From contig NC_080166.1 in the NCBI RefSeq assembly GCF_950295315.1, positions 104,811,693 to 104,875,692 of the forward strand: 64,000 nucleotides of DNA. The letters run 5' to 3'. Shown piece by piece: positions 44,819 through 55,697 of this stretch. The translations under genes and the position numbers were made by a program. The first letter of the stretch is position 1, and every line of letters begins with the position of its first letter. The DNA is from Erinaceus europaeus. Its lineage: Eukaryota > Chordata > Mammalia > Eulipotyphla > Erinaceidae. The notes below the pieces were generated by a model that made no database searches, was not told the origin of the DNA, and saw only the letters and a list, made by a program, of their open reading frames with translations.

Positions 44819-45025
44819 AAGGCTAGGTGGTACAACGCCTGGTTAAGTACACGTTACAATGTGCAAGGACCCAGTTCGAGACCCCAGTCCTAATCTACAA
44901 TGGGAATTCTTTGTGCTGGTGAAACAGGTCTACAGGTGTATCTCTGTCTCTCTTCCTCTCTATCTCCCCCTTCCCTCTGGATTTCTTCAGTCTTTATCCA
45001 ATAAATAATTAAAGGTTAAACATGT
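44819..45025 (+). mobile_element. SINE-B copy
   Basis: AAGGCTAGGTGGTACAACGCC, B-box CAGTTCGAGACCCC, GGTGAAACAGGTCTACAGG and CTTTATCCAATAAATAATTAAAG form a complete but diverged copy. Confidence 0.88.
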
Positions 45026-45444
45026 TAAAAAATATAATTTGGTCCTAGACCAAAGAATGAAAAATTTGATGATAATAGTTGTAGGAATACTAGTATAAAT
45101 CCATAGCACAGAATAGTTCAATGGCCATAGAGTCAGTAGTTCAGTTATCTGAGTCTAGGAAAAGAGAGACTTCTCAGCTCAAGATTAAAAAGAGAATTCA
45201 CCCCTTCTCTATCTTCTTGTCAATGAGTGGTAGAGTCCTAGCTCTTGATCTTGAGGGTGTTATCTTTACTCAAATTAATGATTCAAATGGAAATCTCTTT
45301 CACAGACACATTAAGCAATAATATATTATCAGCCATATGGGCATCCTTTAACTCTTAAGTTGATCTACATAAGAGAATTATGGAATAGTAGGTGTAAGTA
45401 TATAAAAGCACATTTTTATAAGCCAGAGAATAGAGTATTTTGAA
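45026..45444. other. Single-copy AT-rich DNA
   Basis: Nothing recognisable is seen. A 66-codon frame at 45121-45321 has no recognised domain. Confidence 0.55.
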
Positions 45445-45637
45445 AATTTTTTTTAAATTTATTTATTTATTCCCTTTTGTTGCCCTTGTTGTTTTATTGT
45501 TGTGGTTATTATTGTTGTTGTCATTGTTGGATAGTACAGAGAGAAATGGAGAGAGGAAGGGACAACAGAGAGGGGGAAAGATAGACACCTGCAGACCTAC
45601 TTCACTGCCTGTGAAGTGACTCCCCTGCAGGTGGGGG
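45445..45637 (-). mobile_element. SINE-A copy lacking its head
   Basis: TTATTTATTCCCTTTTGTTGCCC through GACTCCCCTGCAGGTGGGG is near consensus, then the copy stops. The tRNA-derived part is replaced by the next SINE, which may have inserted or recombined there. Confidence 0.85.
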
Positions 45638-46581
45638 AAATTTTAACCTCCAGTTACTGCTGGAGCTCAGTGCCTGTACTAGGAATCTACTGCTACTCAT
45701 GACTATGTCTTTTGCAATTTGTTGTACAGACCAGAGAGAAATTGAGAGAGGAGAAGGAGATAGAGAAGAAGAGACAAAGACAGACACATGCAGACCTGTT
45801 TCACTGCTCGTGAAGCTTCCCCGTGTTGGGGACTGGACCCATTGTCCTCTCAAGTCCAGGCCATAGTTTCCACGAGGTCTAAGCAGGTCTGGCCCCAAAC
45901 ACTGCCCACCCCCATGGTTGAGATATGGCTGGTCCCCCTGACCTCTGGAATTTATGACAGCTGGACTCCTGGACATGGGCGCCTCTCTCACATGCCACAC
46001 CTCCCCCCCTTTCCTTCTTTAATTAGAAGCCACCGATTACTGTGTTCAGTTAACTTAAAAACTGCCAGCAAACACCTTGATTGCTCAGCTGCTTCCCCCC
46101 CCCCCCCCACCAAAGTGCCTGCAATCTACCTTTGGAAAAATGTACACTGTAAAGCTTGTGACCAAAGTTTGTATAGTAATTTTTCACTTGTGATCAAACA
46201 GTCTGTAGGCCAAAATGTGAGCATGCATTGTGTTGCTCTGTGTTTGGGTTAATGGTTACCTCAACCTTCCCTCCCCCGAATTATGGGTATATCTGCCTGC
46301 CTTTTCTTTCAATAAACGGGTTGCTCACCTTTTGGAGGCCGCTTCCTGGAGTTGAATTAGTCTGATATTCTCTCCACGCACACTGCCCCTCACACACAGA
46401 GTTACCCGGGACTCCCTGGGGAGCCGCTCTGACCCTCGTCCCTTGTGGCCAGGAGAGTGGGGAACCCAGAGCGGCCTGCACCTCTGCATGTGGGGATTCA
46501 GGGGCTCGAACCCAGATCCTTGCCTGTGTCCTTGCACTTTATACTATGTGCACCCAACCAGGTATGCCACTGCCTGGCCCT
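45638..46581 (-). mobile_element. SINE-A copy split by a solo LTR
   Basis: The left part (45638-45823) has the hairpin module and the body to GTGAAGCTTCCCC. The right part (46481-46581) resumes with TGTGGGGATTCAGGGGCTCGA and the head TGCCACTGCCTGGCCC. The LTR between them is therefore younger than this SINE. Confidence 0.87.
45824..46480 (+). mobile_element. Solo LTR inside a SINE
   Basis: The GC-richer segment starts TGTTGGGGACTGG and ends near CGGCCTGCA, with a C14 run (46095-46108) and AATAAA at 46311-46316 followed by a GC-rich 3' part, the order expected of an LTR U3-R-U5. No internal retroviral genes are adjacent. Exact ends and target duplication were not resolved. Frames of 154 and 132 codons in it look accidental. 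Confidence 0.72.
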
Positions 46582-46798
46582 GAGTATGTTGAATGTATGA
46601 ATCAACAATTCTTTATATTACAGAGAAGTCAAATTGAATGAGGCCTGAGGATATTAGCAATGATAATTCTGTCTGATTGAGAGAGAGCCTAGCTTTTGTG
46701 CAGGGAATAGCAGTGCCACTTTAAGCACAGGTAGACCTATTTTAATTGGATATGGGTAAGCTCTTTGATATTCCTTCAGACCTTAAGCAATTCATTTT

Positions 46799-46949
46799 TT
46801 AAAGATTTATTTATTTATTTATGAGAAAGATAGGAGGAGAAAGAAAGAACCAAACATCACTCTGGCACATGTGCTGCCAGGGATCAAACTCAGGACCTCA
46901 TGCTTGAGAGTTCAAAGCTTTACCACTGCACTACTTCCCAGACCACAAA
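46799..46949 (-). mobile_element. SINE-C copy with perfect 11-bp TSD
   Basis: TTATTTATTTATTTATGAGAAAG, CTGGCACATGTGCTGCC, GGGATCAAACTCAGG and the head CTACTTCCCAGACCAC are well preserved. CAATTCATTTT is repeated at 46788-46798 and 46950-46960. Confidence 0.92.
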
Positions 46950-46960
46950 CAATTCATTTT

Positions 46961-47994
46961 ATACTGGCAAACATCTGAAGGACCTTGAGGTAAAGGGAAA
47001 ATGTGAGAACATGTATCAGCCAGAGATGAATGTGAGAGCATTCTAAAGCAGAATTTCAGAGGAAAAAAAGCAGAAAGACCTACACAGAGGACTCTCTTAA
47101 TACAAGCTTAGCCTTTCATAAAGTTTATAGATTTTATATACACAAAGTGATATAAATCCCACAAAAGACTTTATGTATTTAAATACCCCTCTACTGTGAT
47201 GCTTTATTTGTGAAATAAAAAGAATTATGAGTAATTACGGATTTTGTCATATATAGGTTAAAAGATAAAACATAATCAATCCATTTGTATGTATGAATAA
47301 CTCATCATATGAATATCTTTAGTAAGGAATTGTTTAGAATTTATCATTGACAGAATGGCATAATTTCCAAGTTTGAGTTTCTCAAAGCACTTAGCCATAC
47401 AGAAAACTGACTAATGATTTCTTACTTAGACGTGCAGTAAAATTACTAGCACTGTGAAACTCAACAACAACAAATAAAAACATTTCCTGACAGCAGAATA
47501 AATGACTAATGTTCTTGAAAATGAATACATACTTATTTAATTTGCTTTTGATTTGGCTGGTGCAGTATATTCAGCAGGATGTTGTCACAAAGCATTGACG
47601 CTGCAGTACACACAGATGGCTCTGTTTTTTGCAGGCAAAGACATCTGTATGCACCCATGGCTGTAGATCAGCACTTTCTCCTAATTACTTTCTCAATGAT
47701 TTGTAAGCTACTTATTTTACACCTAGAAAAAACTATGCATTCATATTTGCCTCAAACTCTTGGATTATAAAAATTAGGCTACTATGTATTGTAAGCATCA
47801 GGCCACTGATATAAAGAAACTCATATTATTCAGTTCATTTGTTCTTCACCTTAATCCCATAGGAAAGATTAGGGAAAGTTTTAATATATCATATTACTAC
47901 TATATTAAAGAATTTACCTCCAAGTCAAATTTTGTGCTCAATATTATTCAACTTCTATAATTGAGTCAATTACCAAAGACCAGGTTATGTGTCT
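46961..47994. other. Single-copy DNA with a less AT-rich block
   Basis: No repeat family is seen. The block at about 47570-47700 is less AT-rich and may be a conserved noncoding segment; its 63-codon frame lacks recognisable similarity. Confidence 0.5.
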
Positions 47995-48180
47995 GTGTAG
48001 TAGCCATCCCGTAGAGTACATGTGATCATGTGCAAAGACCTAGGTTCAAGCCCTCAATCCCCATCTGTAGGGAGGATGCTTCATGAACGGTGGAACATAC
48101 AGTCAATGTTATAGGGGTCTCATTTTCTCTCTCCCTATCTCCTCATATATTTTCAGTTCTTTGTCATATTAAATATAATA
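47995..48180 (+). mobile_element. Degraded SINE-B copy
   Basis: GTAGCCATCCCGTAGAGTAC, AGGTTCAAGCCCTC and GGGAGGATGCTTCATGAACGG match the family, with a decayed tail. Confidence 0.72.
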
Positions 48181-48216
48181 AAATAAAGCATTAGAATTAA
48201 ATAATAATAATAACGG

Positions 48217-48412
48217 AAGGGACAGGGTGGTGACACACTTGTTGAGTGTACAAATTACCATACCTTGACAAGGGCCTGGATTCATGCTCCAGGTCCTCAC
48301 TTGCAGAGGAGAAGCTTCACAAGTGGTGAAGCAGTGCTGCAGATGTCTCTCTTCCTCTATCCTTCTCTCCCAATTTCTCTGTGTCCCATCAAATAAATTA
48401 AATAAAATAGTA
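48217..48412 (+). mobile_element. SINE-B copy
   Basis: GGGACAGGGTGGTGACACAC, GAAGCTTCACAAGTGGTGAAG, CAGTGCTGCAGATGTC and CATCAAATAAATTAAATAA form a complete copy. Confidence 0.88.
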
Positions 48413-48419
48413 ACCCCAA

Positions 48420-48658
48420 ACCTCATGTGCTATATTCTTGCCTTTAGGTTTCAGATTACTAAAAAATTTGTTCTTCCTTATATCTTAATGCTTTTTCAGT
48501 AACTAAGCTGCAGATGCTACCATAACACCAACCTGACTCCCTCAGGCAGACGATCTCACCAATGTAACCTGGAATCCCATCTCTCCAGAGCCCTGACCCA
48601 CTAGGGAAAGATAGAAACAGGCTGGGTGTATGGTTTGATCTACCAGCTCCCATGTTTT
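48420..48658 (+). mobile_element. Element X copy, truncated at both ends
   Basis: TGCTACCATAACACCAACC, CTAGGGAAAGATAGAAACAGG and CCAGCTCCCATGTT match other copies. The 3' end with AATAAA is missing, unlike the other copies, so a later deletion is likely. Confidence 0.75.
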
Positions 48659-48707
48659 ATTTATTTAATTTACATGAAAATAACTTTATTTAAAAAATTA
48701 AAGGTTT

Positions 48708-48917
48708 GAGACCAGGAGGTCGCACACCTGCTTGAGTACACACATTATAATGCACAAGGACCCAGGTTCAAGCCCCTGGTCTGTACTTGCAGAGGGGAGG
48801 GAAGCTTCAAGAGTAGTGAAGCTGGGCTGCAGGTTTCTCTCAGTCTCTCTCCTCCTATCTCCCCCTCCACTCTGAGTTTCTCTCTGTCTCTATCCAATAA
48901 TAAATTTTTAAAAATAT
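48708..48917 (+). mobile_element. SINE-B copy with perfect 17-bp TSD
   Basis: GAGACCAGGAGGTCGCACACC, B-box AGGTTCAAGCCCC and CTCTATCCAATAATAAAT are near consensus. TTAAAAAATTAAAGGTT is repeated exactly at 48691-48707 and 48918-48934. Confidence 0.95.
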
Positions 48918-48939
48918 TTAAAAAATTAAAGGTTGAGGT

Positions 48940-49740
48940 TTGAGGGTTGTTTTGTATTCTTTCATCACAACTTTGTAGACTGTTTCACAAATACTTATCA
49001 TTTTGTAGATCCTTTTATTTCTATATTATGAAAAATTTGTCGGAACTTCTGTTTTCCACTATTAGGTAACATTTTCTAGTGAGCACACCTGGTCCTGTTG
49101 TTTTGCATTTTGTAGTTTAATAATGGTTGATCCAATGGCTTTAATAGATATACATCAGTTTATATAATCTTTGTGTTTTTGTAGATCATCACATGTGGGC
49201 TTAGAGCTGTTTTAACATTCTTTTTAACATTTGTTGTTTATGGGGGTCACTGATGATGTTTTTATGTTAGTGATTTTTGTTTTCTTTCACTTGTTTTATA
49301 GTCAACCTGAACCTAATTTTATGTTACTGATCTTTTCAAAATGTGGGTTTCAGTTTAATTTATTTTCTAATTGAGTTCATATTTATTTGATTATTCTCAA
49401 GTCCACAGCCATATTATTTACTTTATCTCCCTTTCTTTCTGCCTTTTTGGGTTTTAAGTGAGTATGTTATATGATTTTATTATTATACTTATCAGTATAT
49501 TTATTATAATTTTTTTCTATTTTAAGTGTTTGCCATTGAGTTTTCAGTAATTTTTCACAAGTAATCTAAGTCTTTTTAAAAATAACATTACATGACTTTA
49601 TGAATACTTAGAATATTACCAATAATTTACTCATATCATTGCTATTATTCATTTCACTGAATACATTGTTGCTAATATTTTAAACAACCTTAGTCTTTTA
49701 TTGAGTCTAAGTCTCTAATGAAGGCAACTCTTAGTCACTA
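48940..49740 (-). mobile_element. Old L1 ORF2 fragment
   Basis: TTACTGATCTTTTCAAAATG, TTTATTTTCTAATTGAG, TTATTCTCAAGTCC and TCTTTCTGCCTTTTTGGGT resemble the reverse complement of L1 ORF2 sequence upstream of the reverse transcriptase core. Similarity is diffuse and the limits are approximate. Confidence 0.5.
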
Positions 49741-49765
49741 GTAGCTGAAACAGAATAACAAGATT

Positions 49766-49984
49766 TAGAAGCCAGGTGGTGGCACACCTGGTTTAGCATA
49801 CATGTCACAATGCCTAAGGACCTAGGTTGGAGGCCCTAGTCCCCACCTGCAGAGGGAAAGCTATGCAAGTGAAGCAGTGCTGCAGGTGTCTCTCTTTCTC
49901 TATCCTCTATCTCCCCCATCTCTCTCGATTTCTGGCCTTCTCTAACCAATAAATAAAGGTAATTTATTTATTAAATTGAGAAAA
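49766..49984 (+). mobile_element. SINE-B copy
   Basis: GAAGCCAGGTGGTGGCACACC, CCCCACCTGCAGAGGGAAAGC and CTAACCAATAAATAAAGG are clear. The tail has grown into the adjacent GGAA run. Confidence 0.9.
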
Positions 49985-50039
49985 AGGAAGGAAGGAAGGA
50001 AGGAAGGAAGGAAGGAAGGAAGGAAGGAAGGAAGGAAGA
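49985..50039 (+). repeat. (GGAA)n microsatellite in SINE tail
   Basis: About thirteen tandem GGAA units arise from the A-rich tail of the preceding SINE. Confidence 0.95.
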
Positions 50040-50728
50040 CAAAAGGGAAAGATAACTGTACCCATCTTCCTTGTGCTTGATGGATATTTTACAGGGAACA
50101 GCTGTCATGTATTTTCTCCCAGGTTGGGAAACCTGATGAAACTTCAGTTGCTTTGAGTTTAGTGAACAATTTATTTAGAAATTAGGACATTTTTTTCAGA
50201 GCAACTGATCATACTGTATGTATTTCAAACTGGTTCCTTTTTCCTTCTGCTAGAGAGAGACATCAGATTTTTCTCTTATCACCACTCTAAGAGCTTTCTA
50301 GAAATTCTAGTGGCAAAATTCATGAAACTATAACCATCTATCTTGTCTATATTGAGCCTCCAGCATTTTATCAATTTCATTTGAATTTTCCTGCTTTAAA
50401 ACTGGTTTCCTAGGAGGTTTCTGCTTGTGAAGTTTGCTTGGTAGCCTTGATTCTCTGTATCTGTCAAATTTTGTTAAAATTATGTGGTGGTAGTTTTTCA
50501 TCATGGTGTAATAAGCCAGGGTATGTGTCAAAATTAGGCATATGTATTAAAACTAAATTTATGTGATGGCTTATTACTTAAAATAATGAAAGTTAAAAAA
50601 TATTCTTACAGTTTCCAAAAAGCAAGCAGCTTCACATAACACGCCTAACACAAATAACCAATATGGAATGTGTTTAATAAAGCGCAATAAAAGTCAGAAT
50701 GTTGTGAACAACTAAATCTAGAAGATTA
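50040..50728. other. Single-copy AT-rich DNA
   Basis: Nothing recognisable is seen. A 67-codon minus-strand frame at 50328-50531 has no identified domain. Confidence 0.55.
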
Positions 50729-50936
50729 GGGGGCCAGGTAGTGGTGCACCTGATTGAACACACGTTACAATGCTCAAGGAGCTGGTTTTAAGCCCCTAGT
50801 CTCCTCCTGCAGAAGGAAAACTTTTCCAGTGGTGAAGCAGTGCTGTAGGTCTCGGCCTCTCTCTCTCTCTCTCTCTCTCTCCCTCTAGATTTCTAACTGT
50901 CTCTATCCTATAAATAAAGATAATAATAAAACTAAA
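50729..50936 (+). mobile_element. SINE-B copy
   Basis: GGGGGCCAGGTAGTGGTGCACC, CAGTGGTGAAGCAGTGCTG and CTCTATCCTATAAATAAAG are clear. A (CT)n run lies at about 50860-50881. Confidence 0.9.
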
Positions 50937-51214
50937 AGATTCCTGTTTAATTTTTATAACTACTAAGACAAATTATTAGTCCTTTTTAGTTCTGTAGTCT
51001 GTCCAAGTATCAGTCAATGTGAGAGAATCACACACACTTTGAAATGAAGTAAGTTTTCTTTCAATAATTTTCAAGCAGATATGTCATCAAAACAAATTTA
51101 AAAGGGGGAATCCTAAAAGCTTACTATACTAGCTCTCAATTAATATTTCATTTACCATTTGAGTGGCCAATTAATAAATATAAATCAGGGATCAGGGAAA
51201 AGAAACAAAATAGG

Positions 51215-51350
51215 CTATCAGGGCCAAAGAGATAGCCTGCCTTATGAGTTGTGCAGCCCCAGTCCAAGACCTAGCAGCACAAGAAAGTGTTACATCACTA
51301 AGGCAGACTCTAGTGCTGTGGTGTCTCTTGCTCACTAAATTTAAATTAAA
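51215..51350 (+). mobile_element. SINE-C copy
   Basis: GGGCCAAAGAGATAGCCTGCC, a B-box-like CAGTCCAAGACC and AGTGCTGTGGTGTCTC are shared with the copy at 4437. Confidence 0.6.
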
Positions 51351-51551
51351 TGGTGACCTGAGCAATTAGTTATCGTTATTGCATAATTGTTTAACAGCTA
51401 TGTTAATGAATAAAATGGCATTTTAACAAAAATCAAAAGGATATGCAATTATAATACAAGGCTAGGTAGAAACACAATTTCAGTATAAAAACACAGTAAT
51501 ATCAAATACTAAAGATTTCATCATGTCTACCATCTTATAAAAACTACAAGA

Positions 51552-51829
51552 GGGAGTCAGGCAGTAACGCAGCCGGTTAAGTGCAAGTGGCACAAAGCAC
51601 AAAGACTGGTGTAAGGATCCCTGTTCTAGACCCTGGCTCCCCACCTGCAGGGGAGTTGCTTCACAGGTGGTGAAGCAGGTCTGCAGGTATTTATCTTTTT
51701 CTCCCCCGTCTGTCTTCCCCTCCTCTCTCCATTTCCTTCTGTCCTATCCAACAATGACAACATCATCAACAACAACAATGAAACAACAAGGGCAACAAAA
51801 GGAATAAATGAAATAAATAAATATTTTTA
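51552..51829 (+). mobile_element. SINE-A copy with perfect 13-bp TSD
   Basis: GGGAGTCAGGCAGTAACGCAG, TCCCCACCTGCAGGGGAG, CTGTCCTATCCAACAATG and GGGCAACAAAAGGAAT are near consensus, without the hairpin module. AAAAACTACAAGA is repeated at 51539-51551 and 51830-51842. Confidence 0.95.
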
Positions 51830-51842
51830 AAAAACTACAAGA

Positions 51843-52231
51843 AACTCAAAATATCAAAAACAATGAAAAAGGAGAATAAAGTATGAAATTAGGCCAAAGG
51901 GATATTAGGACAGGAAATACATGCTATCTTACTTTGTCATCCTATATTTAGGATTAAACATACCTAATGACCATTGGGTATAGCTGGAAAACTTATTAGG
52001 AAAATGTTTTAACGTATTAGTAGGTAGGTGATATTGGAAGGGGTATCCCAGTAAGAGTAGTAATAGTAAAACTTTTAAAAAGTATGTGAGATAGTTATTT
52101 TGAAGAGGTTTATTAGGCATTTTTGATTTTTTAAAATCTTATTCCCTGAATCCAATACGTATGCTTATAAGTTTTTTGTTCTATACTACAGTAATTGGGA
52201 ACAGTATTATGTCTACATTAGATAGGTTATT
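51843..52231. other. Single-copy AT-rich DNA
   Basis: Nothing recognisable is seen. Confidence 0.6.
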
Positions 52232-52475
52232 CTAGAGTTGTCAAAGTAGTTCACCTGGACAATGAGCCTGCTTTGACAGGTGCACAACCCAAGTTCCAGT
52301 CTGTCCCCAAGGCACTAGAAGACTGAAGGTAACTTCGGTATTGTGTTGCCTCCCCCTTTTTCTATCTGTCTCTTTCTGTCTGAGGAAGTCAGCCCAGATC
52401 AATGAAGCGTCAGCGACAGCAGCAGCAGTAGGGAGCAGCGGCAACAACAACAACAGTGACAACATAAGACAATCT
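52232..52475 (+). mobile_element. SINE-C-like copy with CAG/CAA-rich tail
   Basis: GAGTTGTCAAAGTAGTTCACC, AAGTTCCAGTCTGTCC, AGACTGAAGGTAAC and CTCCCCCTTTTTC fit the family. The tail has expanded into GACAGCAGCAGCAG and CAACAACAACAAC runs. Confidence 0.55.
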
Positions 52476-53254
52476 TTGTGGAGAGAGGTTTGGGGTTAGG
52501 GATAAAATATGTGGAGTGGAGCTTCAATATACAGTAAATAAATATTTGGGTATACAAGTTGGGAGTTCATATTGATGATATAGATGGAATTTAAATTCAG
52601 GGAACTATAATTTATCACTATCCTTTATATAACTATGGAAGAAAAGAAGAAATCTGAGAGGAAAAAAAAGGATTAGAAGGTCTAAAATGTCAGACTTAAC
52701 AGATACTTATTAAAATAGTGATTTATGGAGACACAAGAGAATATGTTATACTAAAACTTGAATGAAAAAATAATATGTATTTGAAGAAGAGGGAGGAGAA
52801 GCGACTGAATGTATTAAAGTCCATTTATTAGATAAAGAAGGGTCAGCTCAAAGAAATGGCAGCATCTTTTAAGACCATGTCTTGTGATAAATGCAACTGC
52901 AGAAGACAGATGGGTAAGCCACCTATTGAGAGGATTTAAGAGAAAATGAGAGTACAGAAAACACTGAGGATTGGCACCTTTTCTAAAAGCAGTTATGAGA
53001 CAGAGAAGAGAAATATCAAAGGGTAACTGAAGAAAAAATACCGAAATAAACTGCTCTTGGTCAAGTAGCAGAGTTTTATTTCTGAACACAGTATGTACTA
53101 TCTGGTCCTAATTTACTTCACAATTTATAAACTTGACTTTGTTTTCTACACTTTTGTAAAAAGTTCCCTTGGGTTTGTGATCCATTGTTTCCTTGTTTCT
53201 AGGTATTAATGGTCACTATGTTCAGATTCTTTTCTACTTCCTTGCTATTATTGG
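52476..53254. other. Single-copy AT-rich DNA
   Basis: Nothing recognisable is seen. A 91-codon minus-strand frame at 52814-53089 has no identified domain. Confidence 0.55.
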
Positions 53255-53270
53255 GACTATCTTACTTCTT

Positions 53271-53564
53271 TTTTTTTATTATTTATTTTCCCTTTTGTTG
53301 CTCTTGTTGTTTTATTGTTGTTGTGGTTATTATTGTTGTTGTTGATGATGATGTTGTCATTGTTGGATAGGACAGAGAGAAATGAAGAGAGGAGGTAAGA
53401 CAGAGAGGGGGAGAGAAAGATAGACACCTGCAAACCTGCTTCACCACCTGTGAAGTGACTCCCCTGAAGGTGGGGAACCAGGGCTTGAACAAGGACCCTT
53501 AAGCCGGTCCTTGTACTTCACACCACCTGTGCTTAACCCACTGTGCTATCGCCTGATCCCCTGT
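53271..53564 (-). mobile_element. SINE-A copy with perfect 16-bp TSD
   Basis: TTTATTTTCCCTTTTGTTGC, GTTGGATAGGACAGAGAG, GGGGAACCAGGGCTTGAAC and the head TATCGCCTGATCCCC form a full copy. GACTATCTTACTTCTT is repeated exactly at 53255-53270 and 53565-53580. Confidence 0.96.
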
Positions 53565-53931
53565 GACTATCTTACTTCTTAAATGTACAAGTATAGAAAA
53601 AGATAACCAAAGATTAAACTTTTTTAAAAGAAAGATATTTCTTTACATTATAGAATAACAATAATAATGTCTTTCTGAAAGAAAGGAAGATTATTTTTCA
53701 TTTTATTTCATTGGGAGGTTAATGGTTTACAGTGGCACAAGGGTATAGTTTCACATCTCACCATGATGGCTGTCTGCAAAAACAGTCTCACCCCTAAATT
53801 AAGTACTTTTCTACAATCATGTACTAGGATCTGAAAGCTTCTCTCCTCCCACTCCTCTTCCTGTCCATCCTCTGAAGAATACACCCAACCAGTCCATTTT
53901 TTATATGTTTCCCCTTTCTGTTCTTGTTTCT

Positions 53932-54152
53932 CTTTTAAACTTTATTTATTTGTCTTTATTTGATAGGACAGAGAGAAATTAAGAGAGAATGGATGGAGGT
54001 AGGCAGAGAGACAGAGACCTGCAGCAATGCTTTATTGCTTGTGAAGTTTCCTCCCTGCAGATAGCGATCAGAGGCATAGGGATCAGAGGTATGAATCTAT
54101 CCTTGTGAACAATAACATATTAACTGAACCAGGTGCACCACCACACAGCCCC
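53932..54152 (-). mobile_element. SINE-B copy in L1, perfect 15-bp TSD
   Basis: TTTATTTGATAGGACAGAGAG, CCTCCCTGCAGATAGCG, a small internal repeat of GATCAGAGG, and the head CACCACCACACAGCCCC are present. TCTGTTCTTGTTTCT is repeated at 53917-53931 and 54153-54167. Confidence 0.94.
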
Positions 54153-54169
54153 TCTGTTCTTGTTTCTTT

Positions 54170-54478
54170 TTACTTTATTTATTTTATTTTTTATATTTAT
54201 TTGTTTATCTTCACATTTGTTGCCTTTGTTTTTTTATTGTTGTAGTAGTTATTATTGTTTTTGTTATTGATGTCATTGTTGTTGGATAGGACAGAGAGAA
54301 ATGGAGAGAGGAAGGCAAGAAAGAGAGGGGGAGAGAAAGACACCTGCAGACCTGCTTCACCGCCTGTGATGTGAATCCCCTGTAGGTGGGGAGCTGGGGG
54401 CTTGAACCAGGGTCCATATGCAGATTCTTGTGCAACTGGCCACATGCGCCTAACCCACTGTGCTACCACCTGACCCAC
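54170..54478 (-). mobile_element. SINE-A copy adjacent to a SINE target duplication
   Basis: CACATTTGTTGCCTTTG, GTTGTTGGATAGGACAGAGAG, the inverted B-box GGGGGCTTGAACC and head CTACCACCTGACCCACCC form a full copy. TTGTTTCTT occurs on both sides, so this copy landed next to or inside the preceding duplication. Confidence 0.92.
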
Positions 54479-54530
54479 CCCCCCATTTTTGTTTCTTAAG
54501 TTTTTCCCATAAATGATTAAACATTTAAAT

Positions 54531-55497
54531 TCCTACTTGTAGATTTGAAAATTTACAATTAAAGGTGGCTCAACTGTGACACAGACGATAGTGACTGCAA
54601 CCACCTCTTGAATTCACCTTACCTCTTTCTGGTATCTACATGAAAAGTTTCTTTTCTTTACAACCTCATTTAAAAACTTAAATTTCCTCTCAATCCCATA
54701 ATACTAGTTCATGCAGCTCTCTTTTTGCTCTCAACATATGCAAGATTTATCACAGATTTTAAGCTCATATTTATTTGAATTTATATTATTTTGTGGTAAA
54801 GAGAGTTGCTACCTATCTTAAATTTTATTATATCTTCTGAAAGTACTGGACAGATATATAATGATTTAAACTCTAGCTTGATAAGGGGCAGTGAGAGTAA
54901 GTAGGGTAATGTCATTAAGGTGTCTTTGACCAAACAGATGTCTCTGATTCTATTGATGTTGCTGATTTAGTTGTATCTTGATTAAATAAGAATAAAATTA
55001 TAAAACTAAACATATTCTGACTCAATAGTGCTCAGCAAATTAGCTCAGAATAATTTTGTTCCTGGTTCTGACTCTCTTCCCATTAGCTCTCCACAAGTCC
55101 CATTTCACTATCTTTCTTTTGCATACATAGATACACACACAGCTAGTCTTAGAAAGCCTGCTTTTCATTCTACATACACTTGTAGTTGATTTGAGGTTTC
55201 ATAACTCTGTACTTGTGCACTGCAGTAACATGTATTAATGCACAGAAATCAGATAGTTATTATTTAATCAAAGGCAAGTCTTACACATTAATGTGAAGAA
55301 TGTATCCTGTAATTCAGGTAATTCATAATGGTGAACATAATCGTTATAAAATTGCTTGTATAACTTTGTATCTCAATTATCTCATGCAAAATTCTGTTTG
55401 AATATCAATCTGCATAAAAGAAGAACATCCAGTAACAACACTAATAAAGCAAATGACTAAACTTGCTTTCAAATCTTTAATTACAATGAAGTTAGGT
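54531..55497. other. Single-copy AT-rich DNA
   Basis: Nothing recognisable is seen. Confidence 0.6.
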
Positions 55498-55697
55498 TTT
55501 TGATTATTATATTTATTAATTTAAATAAAGATAGAAATCAAGAGAGAAGGGGCAACTAGAGAGAGAGAGAGAGCACTGCAGCATTACTTCATTGCTATGA
55601 AGCTTTCCCACTGTAGGTGATAACTGGAAACTTGAGCCTGGGTCCTTGCATATTGTAAGATGTGTGCTCAACCACGTGTGACACCATCTGGCCCCAC
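55498..55697 (-). mobile_element. SINE-B copy, diverged
   Basis: AAATAAAGATAGAAATCAAGAG, GAGAGAGAGAGAGCACTGCAGC and the head ACACCATCTGGCCCC fit the family; the B-box has decayed to ACTTGAGCC. Confidence 0.87.

Larger units (their letters stand above)
53695..54530 (-). mobile_element. L1 3' end, split by two SINEs
   Basis: The minus strand has CTGTAAACCATTAACCTCCC at the left end, then GGGTGAGACTGTTTTTGCAG and, beyond the two SINEs, a CATTTATGGGAAAAACTTAAG part. The 3'-UTR type is that of 1440-1632. Confidence 0.68.

Noticed and set aside
45788..46252. 154-codon plus-strand frame, the longest in the window
   Set aside because: It lies across a SINE/LTR boundary, has no recognisable domain, and its opposite strand is also open for 132 codons, which points to GC-richer composition rather than coding.
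49985..50039. Regular short repeats that could suggest an array
   Set aside because: Simple GGAA microsatellite in a SINE tail; there are no spacers and no CRISPR-type structure.
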